Under the pieces are notes generated by a model, which was not told where the DNA came from, searched no databases, and worked only from the letters and a program-made list of their open reading frames with translations. A program made the translations under genes and the position numbers. This document shows positions 15,036 through 25,278 of a stretch of 64,000 nucleotides of DNA, in pieces. Every line of letters begins with the position of its first letter. Positions within the stretch are counted from its first letter, which is position 1. The DNA is from Rhodospirillaceae bacterium SYSU D60007 (GTDB taxonomy: Bacteria; Pseudomonadota; Alphaproteobacteria; Reyranellales; Reyranellaceae), in NCBI GenBank assembly GCA_003574685.1, contig QOCQ01000017.1, forward strand, positions 1 to 64,000, written 5' to 3'.

Positions 15036-15599
15036 ATGGTTCATGAAAGCACCGCCCCGGACCAGCGCTTCTTCGTCCTGACCGGCGGCCCCGGATCGGG
15101 CAAGACCGCCCTGATCGAAGGTCTGGCGCGCGCCGGCTTCGCGCGGTCGGTGGAGGCGGGCCGCGGCGTCATCCAGGACCAGGTGGCCATTGGCGGACCG
15201 GCGCTGCCGTGGCACGACAGGACAGCCTTTGCCGAGCTGATGCTGTGCTGGGAAATGCGCTCCTGGCACATGGCGCTGGCGCAGGCCGGTGCGGTCTTCT
15301 TCGATCGCGGCATACCGGACGTGGCGGGCTACCTTCGGCTGCAGGGCTTGCCCGTACCCGGCCATGTCGAGAAGGCGGTGCGCTTGTTCCGCTACAACCG
15401 CCGTGTCTTTATCACGCCGCCGTGGCGGGAGATTTTCGCGCAGGACCGCGAGCGCCGGCAGGACTTTGACGAGGCCGTGCGCACCTATGACACGATGGTC
15501 GCGACCTACGCGGGTTACAGTTATGAGCTGGTCGAGATACCGCGTACCGGCGTCGAGGAGCGCGTCCGGTTTGTGATCGGCCATGCCGGCGTGGCATGA
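15036..15599 (+). CDS. P-loop NTPase/kinase of the AAA_28 type
   Basis: A 187-residue predicted ATPase or kinase with Walker A LTGGPGSGKTALI (residues about 14-26), GRGVIQDQ, the acidic strand AVFFDRGIPDVAGYL, and a lid-like region YNRRVFITPPWREIFAQDRER. This layout matches AAA_28 proteins, several of which resemble nucleoside or thymidylate kinases. Substrate unknown. It diverges from punA with only 35 bases between the starts and precedes coaBC. The pairing suggests a nucleotide or cofactor role, but that is guesswork. Confidence 0.75.
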   Translation: MVHESTAPDQRFFVLTGGPGSGKTALIEGLARAGFARSVEAGRGVIQDQVAIGGPALPWHDRTAFAELMLCWEMRSWHMALAQAGAVFFDRGIPDVAGYLRLQGLPVPGHVEKAVRLFRYNRRVFITPPWREIFAQDRERRQDFDEAVRTYDTMVATYAGYSYELVEIPRTGVEERVRFVIGHAGVA

Positions 15600-15645
15600 T
15601 CCGGCCGCCCGCCATGGGCGCCGTCGCCACCGGCCTGAGGGAGTC

Positions 15646-16911
15646 ATGCTGACCGGCAAGCGCATCCTGCTGATCGTCTCGGGCGGCATCGCCGCGTTCA
15701 AATGCCATGATCTGATTCGCCGCCTGCGCGAACGGGGCGCCGCGGTGCGCTGCGTGATGACGGAGGCAGCGGCGAAGTTCGTGACGCCGCTTTCGCTGCA
15801 GGCGCTGTCGGAGGACAGGGTCTATGCCGACATGTTCTCGCTGACCGACGAAAGCGAGATGGGCCATATCGAGCTGTCACGCGAGGCCGACCTGCTGGTG
15901 GTGGCGCCGGCGACAGCCGATATTCTGGCGAAGATGGCGGCAGGACTCGCCGACGATCTGGCCTCCACAGTGCTGCTGGCTACCGACAAGACCGTGCTGG
16001 CAGCGCCGGCCATGAACGTGCGCATGTGGCTGCACGCCGCGACGCAGGCCAATGCCGCGACCTTGCGCGGACGGGGCGTGCTGTTTGTCGGGCCCAATGA
16101 AGGCGCGATGGCGTGCAACGAGTATGGCCCGGGCCGCATGGCCGAACCGCTGGAGATCGTGGCGGCGATCGAGTCCTGGTTCATGGGCAAGCTGGCGGCG
16201 CCCGATTTCCACATGGCCCTGCCGCAACCGCCGGAAGCCATCATCCTGCCGCACCGCCCGCTGCTGGGCCGCCGCGCGCTGGTCACCAGCGGCCCAACGC
16301 GCGAAGCCATCGATCCGGTGCGCTACATCTCCAATCATTCCTCGGGCCGGCAAGGGCATGCGATCGCCGCGGCGCTGGCGACCCTTGGTGCCGACGTCAC
16401 GCTGGTGGCGGGGCCGGTGTCGCAGGCCGATCCCGTCGGCGTTCGGGTGGTCAGGGTCGATTCAGCCGATCAGATGCTGGAGGCCTGTCAGGTGGCGCTG
16501 CCCGTCGATGTCGCGGTGTGCGCCGCGGCGGTTGCCGACTGGAAGGTCGCTCGCGCCGTCAACGCCAAGCTGAAAAAGGCGCCGGGGGCTGCCCCGCCGG
16601 TTCTGGAGCTGGTGCCCAATCCGGACATCCTCGCCACGCTGTCGGCCGCGGGTATCAATCGGCCGCGGCTGGTCGTGGGATTCGCGGCTGAAACCGAGGA
16701 TGTGGTGTCAAACGCTGTCGCCAAGCGCACGCGCAAGGGCTGCGACTGGATTGTCGCCAACGACGTCTCGGCTGGCTCCGGCACTTTCGGTGGCACGGAC
16801 AACACCGTGCATCTGGTGACAGCCGAGGGCGTTGAGGACTGGCCGAAGCAGTCCAAGGACGCGGTGGCCGCGCGGCTTGCCGTGCGCATCGCCCAGCATC
16901 TGGTCGCCTGA
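15646..16911 (+). CDS. coaBC: Bifunctional phosphopantothenoylcysteine decarboxylase/synthase CoaBC
   Basis: Carries out two coenzyme A steps: ligation of 4'-phosphopantothenate with cysteine (CoaB), then decarboxylation (CoaC). The 421-residue product has the N-terminal flavoprotein CoaC domain ([17 protein letters not shown]; catalytic histidine in [25 protein letters not shown] with the active-site cysteine) and the C-terminal CoaB domain ([20 protein letters not shown]). Start 15646 has GAGGGAG just upstream. It is followed by dut, a common pairing in alphaproteobacteria. Confidence 0.95.
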   Translation: MLTGKRILLIVSGGIAAFKCHDLIRRLRERGAAVRCVMTEAAAKFVTPLSLQALSEDRVYADMFSLTDESEMGHIELSREADLLVVAPATADILAKMAAGLADDLASTVLLATDKTVLAAPAMNVRMWLHAATQANAATLRGRGVLFVGPNEGAMACNEYGPGRMAEPLEIVAAIESWFMGKLAAPDFHMALPQPPEAIILPHRPLLGRRALVTSGPTREAIDPVRYISNHSSGRQGHAIAAALATLGADVTLVAGPVSQADPVGVRVVRVDSADQMLEACQVALPVDVAVCAAAVADWKVARAVNAKLKKAPGAAPPVLELVPNPDILATLSAAGINRPRLVVGFAAETEDVVSNAVAKRTRKGCDWIVANDVSAGSGTFGGTDNTVHLVTAEGVEDWPKQSKDAVAARLAVRIAQHLVA

Positions 16912-17002
16912 GAAGGTTACCCACCGGCAGCGGCAAGGAGCGGGTTGCGTTCCACGCTCCGGGCGTGTGAATTATTGGCGAATACCCCTTCGCCTGAGCG
17001 CC

Positions 17003-17461
17003 ATGTCCGCGATTCTCACCATCGACGTAAAGCGCCTGCCACACGCGGCGGGCCTGCCGCTGCCGGAGTATGCGACGGCGCTGGCCGCCGGCATGGATCT
17101 GCTGGCGGCTGTCCGGGATAACGTCGTGCTGCCGCCGCTGGGGCGGGCGATCATCCCCACCGGCCTGCAAATCGCGCTGCCCGCGGGCTTCGAGGCGCAG
17201 GTCCGGCCGCGATCCGGTCTTGCGGCGAAGCATGGCATCACGGTGGCCAATGCGCCGGGCACGATCGATGCGGACTATCGCGGCGAGGTCGGCGTGATCC
17301 TGATTAACCTTAGTGCCGAGCCGTTCACCGTGACGCGCGGCATGCGCATCGCCCAGATGGTGATTGCGCGTCACGAGCGGGCGCGGTGGCGTGAGGTCGA
17401 AACCCTGTCCGAGACCGCCCGTGGCGAGGGCGGTTTCGGATCGACGGGTGTGCGGGCATAG
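17003..17461 (+). CDS. dut: dUTP diphosphatase
   Basis: Hydrolyses dUTP to dUMP and pyrophosphate, keeping uracil out of DNA. The 152-residue product has all five dUTPase motifs: [45 protein letters not shown] and the P-loop-like C-terminus [10 protein letters not shown]. It belongs to the trimeric family. ATG 17003 is the only sensible start. It is 92 bases after coaBC. Confidence 0.95.
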   Translation: MSAILTIDVKRLPHAAGLPLPEYATALAAGMDLLAAVRDNVVLPPLGRAIIPTGLQIALPAGFEAQVRPRSGLAAKHGITVANAPGTIDADYRGEVGVILINLSAEPFTVTRGMRIAQMVIARHERARWREVETLSETARGEGGFGSTGVRA

Positions 17462-17484
17462 CCAGGAGGTCAACGCGAACGCCC

Positions 17485-17940
17485 ATGCCGAGGTTGAGCC
17501 GCAAGACGATGTTCGCCATCGAGGCCGTGCTGGATATCGCCATCAACGGCGGCGAGGATCCGGTACGCAGCGGCGACATCACGCAGCGGCAGCACATCCC
17601 CAAGCGCTACCTGGAGCAGGTGCTGCAGCAGCTCGTGCGTGCCGGAATCCTGGCGGGCAAGCGCGGGCCGCGCGGCGGCTATACGCTGGGCCGGGAGCGG
17701 CGGCGGATCAGTCTCGGCGATATCGTGCGCGAGGTGCGCCAGCTCGAGGCGGAAACCGAGCCGCAGGACGAGTCGGTGGGCTCGCCGCTGGCGCACATGG
17801 TGGTGTGGCCGACCTGGAACAAGCTGCGCGAGGAGCTGATGGAACGTCTCGACCAGATCACGATCGAGGATCTGGTCCGCGAGGCGCGCGAGCGTGGCGT
17901 GCAGAGCGAGGCCGCCGAGCGCCTGGAGTTCCACATCTGA
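17485..17940 (+). CDS. Rrf2-family transcriptional regulator without cluster cysteines
   Basis: A 151-residue winged-helix regulator of the Rrf2 type. It has LSRKTMFAIEAVLDIA at the start, the recognition region QRQHIPKRYLEQVLQQLVRAGIL and the wing GKRGPRGGYTLGRERRRISLGDIVR. Family members that sense iron-sulfur clusters (IscR, RirA, NsrR) carry three cysteines; none is present here, so it probably senses something else or acts constitutively. It starts 24 bases after dut and ends at a strong hairpin shared with the convergent gene. Confidence 0.85.
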   Translation: MPRLSRKTMFAIEAVLDIAINGGEDPVRSGDITQRQHIPKRYLEQVLQQLVRAGILAGKRGPRGGYTLGRERRRISLGDIVREVRQLEAETEPQDESVGSPLAHMVVWPTWNKLREELMERLDQITIEDLVREARERGVQSEAAERLEFHI

Positions 17941-17947
17941 CTTGCTC

Positions 17948-17988
17948 CACAAGGAGCGCCCCCGGACTCTCCGGGGCGCTACCTTGTG
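17948..17988. terminator. Bidirectional terminator-like hairpin
   Basis: CACAAGG (17948-17954) pairs with CCTTGTG (17982-17988), and inside it AGCGCCCCCGGA (17955-17966) pairs with TCCGGGGCGCT (17970-17980) with one bulged C and a 3-base loop. It sits between the convergent Rrf2 gene and the 17979-18911 gene, whose stop lies in the stem. No clear T-run follows on either strand. Confidence 0.65.
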
Positions 17989-18911
17989 ATAGAGACGAAG
18001 ATCGCGAGGTACTTGTCGAGCGGGCGGCGCGGCTCCACCAGAGAGCCGAAGGTCGCGGTAGTCTTTGCGCCGTCCTTCGCCAGCAGCCCGGCGATCAGCA
18101 GCAATGTGCACGCGGCGGCCATGTCTGTCGTGGGATCGTTGACCGGAAACGCGGTGACATAGGCGTTCAGGGCAGCACCGAGGCCCTTGATCAGGCCGGG
18201 CAGCAGCTTGCCGTTGTGCAGCTCGTCGGCGGTGACGAAGGCCAGTCGCGTCAGCATCACCTCCAGCGCGGCGGCGTCGCTGGCACCGCTGACGCTCATC
18301 CACGGCACGTTCGTGAGCTCGCGGCGCACCCGCGCGGCAAAGTCTGCCGGCAGGCTGCCGGGCGACAGGCCCGTGAAGAGGTGTTCGGCATAGGTGCGAT
18401 ACGATACATCGACCGCCTCGCGCATCAGGGTAATGACCACCGGATAGGACGGCTTCTGCAGGACCCGGCACAGCGCCTGCGCCCAGCTCTTGGTGTCGGG
18501 AAAGCTCTGGCCGTTGAGGCGCGCGATGTCCGGCAAAGGCGGCTTGAACGTCACCGTCAGCGTGCTGAGCTGCTGCGGCATCGCGTCATTGACGCTCACT
18601 TCCCGATCGATGTCGTGGTCGAAGGGCGGGCTGTAGTGCGGTCGTATATGCAGATGAAGCTTATGCTCGTTCGGATCGATGCCGGCATGCGTGACGATCC
18701 TGAACTTGCCGTCGTCGTCGGTCACTGCTTCCGCATAGCCGCTGGTCACGCCGGGGAATCGCTTGTCCCGCGCTCGCAGCTCGACGGTGACGCGACGGAC
18801 CCCGCGATTGATGCCCCATGGACCCTTTGCGTAGACCAGCCGCCCCTCGATCGTCAGGGGCGGGCGTCGCCGGGGCGCTGGCCACGGCTGGGGCTGAGGC
18901 CTCTGAACCAT
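17979..18911 (-). CDS. Unknown protein with transthyretin-like N-terminal domain
   Basis: I do not recognise this 310-residue protein. Residues about 18-115 look like a beta-sandwich of the transthyretin or carboxypeptidase-regulatory type (IEGRLVYAKGPWG, VTVELRARD, VTDDDGKFRIVTHAG). The rest is predicted helical, with SFPDTKSWAQALCRVLQ and hydrophobic stretches such as AACTLLLIAGLLAKDGAK. No signal peptide is seen; the start is rich in proline and arginine. A GGGAGA stretch 5-6 bases before ATG 18911 supports the start. It has no operon partner: the neighbours on both sides are on the other strand. Confidence 0.7.
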   Translation of the reverse strand: MVQRPQPQPWPAPRRRPPLTIEGRLVYAKGPWGINRGVRRVTVELRARDKRFPGVTSGYAEAVTDDDGKFRIVTHAGIDPNEHKLHLHIRPHYSPPFDHDIDREVSVNDAMPQQLSTLTVTFKPPLPDIARLNGQSFPDTKSWAQALCRVLQKPSYPVVITLMREAVDVSYRTYAEHLFTGLSPGSLPADFAARVRRELTNVPWMSVSGASDAAALEVMLTRLAFVTADELHNGKLLPGLIKGLGAALNAYVTAFPVNDPTTDMAAACTLLLIAGLLAKDGAKTTATFGSLVEPRRPLDKYLAIFVSITR

Positions 18912-19038
18912 ACGCGTCTCCCGGCGGAAATGTGAGCGATCAATCTTGTCGCTTTACCGGCGTGCCGGTCCAATTTTTTCTTCTTATCCGGGCTATAAGC
19001 GCCTCTTCGATCGCACCTCGCGCGAAAGGACGACCGAG

Positions 19039-19875
19039 ATGACCATTCCGACCGTGTCACTGCCTTCCGGCGCGCGCATGCCCACGTTCGGCATCGGCAC
19101 CTGGCGCATGGGCGAGGAGCGGCGGCGGCGCAAGGAGGAAACGGACGCCATCCGGCACGCGCTGGATCTTGGCTTCACGCTGATCGACACGGCCGAAATG
19201 TATGGTGAGGGCGGCGCCGAGGAAGCGATCGCCGATGCCATCGCCAGACGGCGCGACGGGCTTTTCATCGTCAGCAAGGTCTATCCGCACAACGCCTCGC
19301 GGCAGGGCGCCATCGCCGCCTGCGAGCGCAGCCTCGCGCGGCTGCGGATCGAGCGGATCGATCTCTATCTGCTGCACTGGATGGGCGGCGTGCCGTTCGA
19401 GGAAACGATTGCGGCATTCCGCAAGCTGCGGGACGACGGCAAGATCGCCGACTGGGGCGTGAGCAACTTCGATCTGGACGATCTCCAGTCGTGGTACGAC
19501 AAGGATGGCGGGCGCTGCGCCACGAACCAGGTGATGTACAATCTGGCGCGCCGCGGCGTGGAGTTCGACCTGCTGCCGTGGATGCGGCAGCACAATATGC
19601 CCCTGATGGCGTACTCGCCCTTCGACCGCGGACCGTTGGCACGCAATACCGCTTTGAAAACTGTCGCCGACCGGCACGGCGCCACGCCGGCGCAGGTGGC
19701 CCTGGCGTGGTTGTTGCGACAGCCGGGCATGATCGCGATTCCCAAATCAGCGGACAAGCAACGGTTGACGGAAAATTTCGGTGCGCTCCAAGTGAAGCTG
19801 ACCGATGCCGATCTGGCCGACCTCGATCGCGCCTTCCCCCCACCCCGCGGCAAACGCTCGCTGGCAATGGCGTAG
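19039..19875 (+). CDS. Aldo/keto reductase
   Basis: An NAD(P)H-dependent oxidoreductase of the AKR superfamily. The 278-residue product shows the catalytic tetrad regions: Asp and Tyr in LIDTAEMYGEGGAEEAI, Lys in FIVSKVYP, His in YLLHWMGG. The C-terminal nucleotide-binding stretch is IPKSADKQRLTENFGAL. Substrate not predictable; the YeaE/2,5-diketogluconate reductase-like subgroup is the closest impression. ATG 19039 has AAGGA about 9 bases upstream. It stands alone, diverging from the unknown gene to its left. Confidence 0.9.
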   Translation: MTIPTVSLPSGARMPTFGIGTWRMGEERRRRKEETDAIRHALDLGFTLIDTAEMYGEGGAEEAIADAIARRRDGLFIVSKVYPHNASRQGAIAACERSLARLRIERIDLYLLHWMGGVPFEETIAAFRKLRDDGKIADWGVSNFDLDDLQSWYDKDGGRCATNQVMYNLARRGVEFDLLPWMRQHNMPLMAYSPFDRGPLARNTALKTVADRHGATPAQVALAWLLRQPGMIAIPKSADKQRLTENFGALQVKLTDADLADLDRAFPPPRGKRSLAMA

Positions 19876-19921
19876 ACCGTATTTCAATGGCTGCCTAGCC
19901 GAGGCACAGAGTCAAAATAGC

Positions 19922-19999
19922 CTTCATGGTGAGCTTGTCGAACCATGAAGGCGCGGGACGGCGCAGGCCGCTTCATGGTTCGACAAGCTCACCATGAAG
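19922..19999. repeat. Inverted repeat, CTTCATGG family (copy 1)
   Basis: Perfect 29-base arms at 19922-19950 and 19971-19999 (CTTCATGGTGAGCTTGTCGA in the left arm, continuing to the reverse complement of its start) are separated by 20 bases. Each arm is also partly self-complementary (CTTCATGG...CCATGAAG). The same element with one paired base change lies at 62221-62298. Located between the ends of convergent genes, it may stop transcription or serve as a REP-like element. Confidence 0.85.
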
Positions 20000-20022
20000 C
20001 TATTCTCGATCGAACCGGCCAA

Positions 20023-20498
20023 TCAGTACGGATTCGGCACGCCGAGCTGGGCGAGGATGCGGACTTCGAGGGATTCCATGCGCTGGGCGTCGGCGGCGGT
20101 TTCGTGGTCGTAGTCCAGCAGATGCAGCACGCCGTGCACGACGAGGTGTGTCAAGTGATGCGCCAGCCGCTTTTCCTGCTGCCGCGCTTCGCGGGTGACG
20201 GTCTGGCGGGCGAGCACGATGTCGCCGAGGAAACGCGGTTCGCCGGGCAGGGTGGCGCGCGCATCGGCCGGAAACGACAGCACGTTGGTCGGCTTGTCCT
20301 TGTCGCGAAAATCACGGTTCAGCACGCGTACGGTCGCGTCATCGGCCAGGGCGATCACGAGAGTGGCAGGCCTTCGGTGACGCTGGGCACCGGCGAGCGC
20401 CGCGAGCGCTGCCCGCCGGCAGAGCGCGCGGGCGGTGCGCAGGTCGGCCAGCCAGCGCGCATCACGAATCTCGACATCGACCACTGCTGTCGCAGCCT

Positions 20499-20502
<4 letters not shown>
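20023..20502 (-). CDS. ybeY: Endoribonuclease YbeY
   Basis: A single-strand endoribonuclease needed for rRNA processing and ribosome quality control. The 159-residue product has the zinc motif H-x3-H-x5-H (HLVVHGVLHLLDYDH) and the family segment LNRDFRDKDKPTNVLSFP. It overlaps the phoH-like gene by 4 bases, the usual pairing. It is the last gene of the leftward housekeeping run; a corC-like gene, which often follows, is not present. Confidence 0.93.
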
Positions 20503-21496
<994 letters not shown>

Positions 21497-21500
<4 letters not shown>

Positions 21501-22906
21501 GCGGCTGCCTCCACAGGCTCGACCGTCACGATCTCGCCCGAGAGGCTGACGCTATGTGTCGCACGAATGTGAACGTCTACGATGGAGCCAATCAGCCGTG
21601 CATTGCCCTCGGCATGCACCGATTGCAGCCACGGCGACTTGCCCAGCAACTGGCCCGGCTTGCGGCCATGCTCCTGAAACAGCACCGGCATCGTGCGGCC
21701 CACCGCGGCGGCATTGAAGGCGCGCTGCTGTTCGCCGAGCAACGCTTGCAGGGCCTGCAGCCGCGCATCCCTGACATCGTCAGGTATCTGCCTTGCCATC
21801 ATGGCGGCCGGCGTTCCCGGCCGCGCGCTGTACTTGAAGGAGAAAGCCGCCGCGAAACCGACCTCGCGGACAAGGCGCAGCGTATCTTCGAAGTCGGCGT
21901 CGGTTTCGCCGGGAAAGCCGACGATCAGGTCGGTCGACAAGGCCATGTCCGGCCGTGCGGCGCGCAGCCGCTCGACCAGGCGCAAGTAAAGGTCCCGACC
22001 GTGCCGGCGGTTCATCGCTTCAAGCACGCGATCCGAGCCGGACTGCACGGGCAGGTGCAGGTAGGGCATCAACTTCGGCACAGCGCCGTGCGCGGCAATC
22101 AGCGAGTCATCCATGTCGCGAGGATGCGACGTGGTGTAGCGAATGCGGCTCAGGCCCTCGATCTCTGCCAACGCCCGGATGAGCTGCGCCAGCGACCATG
22201 TCGTGCCGTCCGGCGCTGCGCCGTGCCAGGCGTTGACGTTCTGTCCCAGCAGCGTGATCTCGCACGCGCCGGCTGCCACCAGGCCGCGTGCTTCGGCGAG
22301 AATCGCCTGCGCAGGACGCGAATATTCCGCGCCGCGCGTGTAGGGCACGACGCAGAACGTACAGAACCTGTCGCAGCCCTCCTGGACCGACAGGAATGCG
22401 GCGCCGCCTTTGACGGTGGAGGGCGCGGGCAAATAGTCGAACTTCGGTTCGACCGGAAACTCCGTGTCCAGTACACCAGCGCCCTTGCTGGTGCCTTGCC
22501 GGTTGGCGGCAGCCCGGGCCGCGCGTGCCACCATTTCGGGCAGGCGGTGATAGGCCTGCGGCCCGACCACGATGTCGACGGCAGGCTGGCGGCGCATGAT
22601 CTCCGCACCCTCGGCCTGTGCGACGCAGCCGGCGACGGCGATCACCAGGTCCTGGCCGTCGCGGCGCTTCTGTGCCTTGAGGTCACGTAGCCGGCCGAGC
22701 TCGGAAAATACCTTCTCCGACGCCTTTTCCCGGATGTGGCAGGTATTGACGATCACCATCTCGGCGTCGTCCGGGCTGGCCGCAGGGGCATAGCCCAGCG
22801 GCCGCAGGACGTCGGCCATGCGCTCCGAATCGTAGACGTTCATCTGGCAGCCATAAGTGCGGATGAACAATCCCTTCTTGCGAGCCATCGGAGCGGTTAC
22901 GGTCAT
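21497..22906 (-). CDS. miaB: tRNA-2-methylthio-N6-dimethylallyladenosine synthase MiaB
   Basis: A radical-SAM methylthiotransferase that modifies A37 of tRNAs already carrying an isopentenyl group. The 469-residue product has the N-terminal cluster cysteines in [13 protein letters not shown] and [12 protein letters not shown], the radical-SAM motif CDRFCTFC and a C-terminal TRAM-like domain. ATG 22906 is preferred because AGGA lies 6-7 bases upstream; the open frame extends further without family similarity. It heads the miaB-phoH-ybeY unit. Confidence 0.94.
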
Positions 22907-22995
22907 CTGATCCTGAAGTTGCACGGCCAGGCGGCCAAATCGCGGGGGTTCTATCACTGCTTTACGGCAGCGGTCGAGTCGCCCCCTACCGGCCC

Positions 22996-23814
22996 CTAGG
23001 CTGCCACCAGCCGGGGCGGAAGCTCCTCGTAGCGGCCGCGGTTGATCGACTGGACCGTCCGGGAGATGGTCCTGAAGCAGTGCTCCGTCAACTTCTTGCG
23101 ATCGCCCAGGCGGTCGATATCGACGGTGTCGTGGAAGACCACGACGGCCGCCACCTCGCCAAGTGCGATCATGTTCCAGAGATGGGGCGCCAGCTCCATA
23201 TCGCCGAACCAGGTGAAGAAGGGCCGGCACAGCCTGCCGACCGGAATCCCGTCCAGCCGTGCATAGGTGATGGTGACCGGTTGCACCGGTATCGGATCAC
23301 GCCCGTGGCGCATCTGGGTGGCGCCCAGCAGGGAGCTGCGGAAGGGCAGCACCCGGGTTCCGTCGCCGCTGGTCCCTTCGGGAAACAGCACCAGGTCATC
23401 ACCGGCATCGAGACGCCGCTGGATGCCGTCGCGGCCGGCGCGGGCGGCGCGCTTGCGCCGTTCGATGAACTCGGTGCGTTGCAGCCGCGCGAGCCAGCCG
23501 AAGAACGGCCAGGCCGCGACTTCCGACTTGGCAATGAAGGACACCGGCAGGATGGAGGAGAGCACCTCGACGTCGAGGTACGAGACATGATTGCCGACGA
23601 ACAGGGTCGGCGTTGCCCGCGAGGGCTGGCCGTATATCTCGATGCGGATGCCGAGAATGTAGCACACCACGCGGTGGTAGATGACCGGCAGCCAGCGATA
23701 GACCGGGCGGATGCGCAGCAGGACCGCCAGGCCCTGCATTGGCATCAGCGGCAACGTCCACAGCGCGTAGAGCAGCAGACGGATCACGCCCCTGGCAGGA
23801 GAGCCGATCGACAT
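22996..23814 (-). CDS. olsA: Lyso-ornithine lipid O-acyltransferase OlsA (PlsC-like)
   Basis: A membrane acyltransferase of the PlsC family. The 272-residue product has the H-x4-D motif in NHVSYLD (near residue 76), the second motif FPEGTSGDG and hydrophobic N-terminal segments. It lies 8 bases downstream of the OlsB-type gene, which argues that it adds the second acyl chain to lyso-ornithine lipid. A general 1-acylglycerol-3-phosphate acyltransferase role is the alternative and cannot be excluded from sequence alone. Confidence 0.8.
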   Translation of the reverse strand: MSIGSPARGVIRLLLYALWTLPLMPMQGLAVLLRIRPVYRWLPVIYHRVVCYILGIRIEIYGQPSRATPTLFVGNHVSYLDVEVLSSILPVSFIAKSEVAAWPFFGWLARLQRTEFIERRKRAARAGRDGIQRRLDAGDDLVLFPEGTSGDGTRVLPFRSSLLGATQMRHGRDPIPVQPVTITYARLDGIPVGRLCRPFFTWFGDMELAPHLWNMIALGEVAAVVVFHDTVDIDRLGDRKKLTEHCFRTISRTVQSINRGRYEELPPRLVAA

Positions 23815-23822
23815 GGCCTCGG

Positions 23823-24662
23823 CTAGATGGCGCCGGTTTCGCGCGCGGCGCGCTCGTAGTGCCGGTAGTATTTCTCGGTGATGAGGTCGGTCTTGACCAC
23901 GATGTTGACGTCGGTGGTGTCGAACTGCGTGTCGATCACGGCACCATCGCCGACGAAGCCGCCCAGCCTGAGGTAGCCCTTGATCAGCGGCGGCACGAGG
24001 CGCTCGGCCTGCCTGATGTCGTAGGAGCCCGGCGGCAGGATGTTCATGTCCACATAGCGCTCGGCCAGGGCCCGCGCGCGCAGTTCAGGCGGGGCCAGAT
24101 GATGCTGTGCGAGGTACGACAGCGGCATCGCCAGCCGCGCGAGGTCAGTGCCTGGGAGGCTGGCACAGCCGAACATGATTTCGATATCGTAGTGGAAGAC
24201 ATAGGTCGCAATGCCGCGCCACATGAGCTGCATCGCCGGCATGCTGCGGGCGGAGGCATCGACGCAGGAGCGGCCCAGCTCGAGGATTTCGCCCGGCCAT
24301 TCGACCAGCCGCTGCACGTCGTACTCGGTCACCGAGTAGAAGCTGCCGTGCGCCGCTGCCGCCGGACGCCGGATAAGGCGATAGGTGCCGGTAATGCCTG
24401 ACAGACCCGGCCGGCGGCGGTCGATAAACAGCAGATGATCGCACAGCGCGTCGAAGTCGTCGTAGTCGCGTCGCATCGCGGCCATTTCCGGGGTCGGCCG
24501 GGCTGTCATCTCCTCGTAAAAGACCCGGTAGCGCAATGCCTGGGCGGCTTCGACCTCGGCCTCATTGCGCGCCAGACGCACTTCGAAGTCGCCGGCCACG
24601 ATCGGCGGCAACGCATCGGCTCCCGGACGAAGCCCGGCGGCGCGAAGTGCGACGCTGTTCAT
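23823..24662 (-). CDS. olsB: Ornithine N-acyltransferase OlsB
   Basis: Transfers a 3-hydroxyacyl chain from acyl carrier protein to ornithine, the first step of phosphorus-free ornithine lipids. The 279-residue product is of the GNAT-like hemolysin/OlsB family: VRLARNEAEVEAAQALRYRVFYEEM near the N-terminus (residues about 26-50), ELGRSCVDASARS, MFGCASLPGTD, and LVPPLIKGYLRLGGFVGDGAV near the end. ATG 24662 is preferred; the longer frame adds 32 residues without the family pattern. It is followed closely by olsA. Ornithine lipids replace phospholipids under phosphate limitation, which fits the phosphonate genes nearby. Confidence 0.88.
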   Translation of the reverse strand: MNSVALRAAGLRPGADALPPIVAGDFEVRLARNEAEVEAAQALRYRVFYEEMTARPTPEMAAMRRDYDDFDALCDHLLFIDRRRPGLSGITGTYRLIRRPAAAAHGSFYSVTEYDVQRLVEWPGEILELGRSCVDASARSMPAMQLMWRGIATYVFHYDIEIMFGCASLPGTDLARLAMPLSYLAQHHLAPPELRARALAERYVDMNILPPGSYDIRQAERLVPPLIKGYLRLGGFVGDGAVIDTQFDTTDVNIVVKTDLITEKYYRHYERAARETGAI

Positions 24663-24699
24663 CGATGCTATTATTAGCCGGATTGGAGAATGCGGCCAG

Positions 24700-25152
24700 C
24701 TATTTGTTGCGGGCCTTGCGTCGGGCGGCGGCTTCACCGTCCTGCAAGGGAACGGCATAAAGCTCCAGCCGGTGATCGACCAGCCGGTAGCCCAGCTTCT
24801 CCGCCATGGCGCGCTGCAATTCCTCGATCTCTTCGTTCTGGAATTCGATCACGCGACCGGACTGGATGTCGATCAGGTGGTCGTGATGGACCTCGGTGTG
24901 CTCCTCGTAGCGCGAGCGGCCATCGCGAAAATCATGCCGTTCCAGGATGCTGGCTTCCTCGAACAGGCGGACCGTACGGTAGACGGTGGCAATGGAAATC
25001 TTCGGATCCAGCTCGATGGCACGGCGATACACAGCCTCGACATCGGGATGATCGGTCGCCTCGGAGAGCACACGCGCAATCACCCGGCGCTGGCCGGTCA
25101 TCTTCAACCCCTTCTCGATGCAGCGCTCTTCAAGGCGCGACTTGTCCGCCAC
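24700..25152 (-). CDS. Fur-family transcriptional regulator
   Basis: A metal-responsive repressor. The 150-residue product has the Fur helix-turn-helix (MTGQRRVIARVLSEATDHPDVEAVYRRA as a region, about residues 18-45; ISIATVYRTVRLFEEA) and the metal site HHDHLIDIQSGRVIEF. It lacks the CxxC structural-zinc cysteines and matches the alphaproteobacterial Fur/Mur group at this conserved position between rimI and the acyltransferase genes. Iron or manganese response is not decided by sequence. Confidence 0.88.
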   Translation of the reverse strand: MADKSRLEERCIEKGLKMTGQRRVIARVLSEATDHPDVEAVYRRAIELDPKISIATVYRTVRLFEEASILERHDFRDGRSRYEEHTEVHHDHLIDIQSGRVIEFQNEEIEELQRAMAEKLGYRLVDHRLELYAVPLQDGEAAARRKARNK

Positions 25153-25278
25153 CGGTAAAGGCCTCCTGTTTTGCCGCCTTATATAAGGCCGGCCCCGAGG
25201 CGGCCAGCCCCTTGCGCAGCCGACCCCACGGACGGGTCAGCGTTGCTGACGCCTTTCCGGAAAGCGCAGGGCCGTTCG

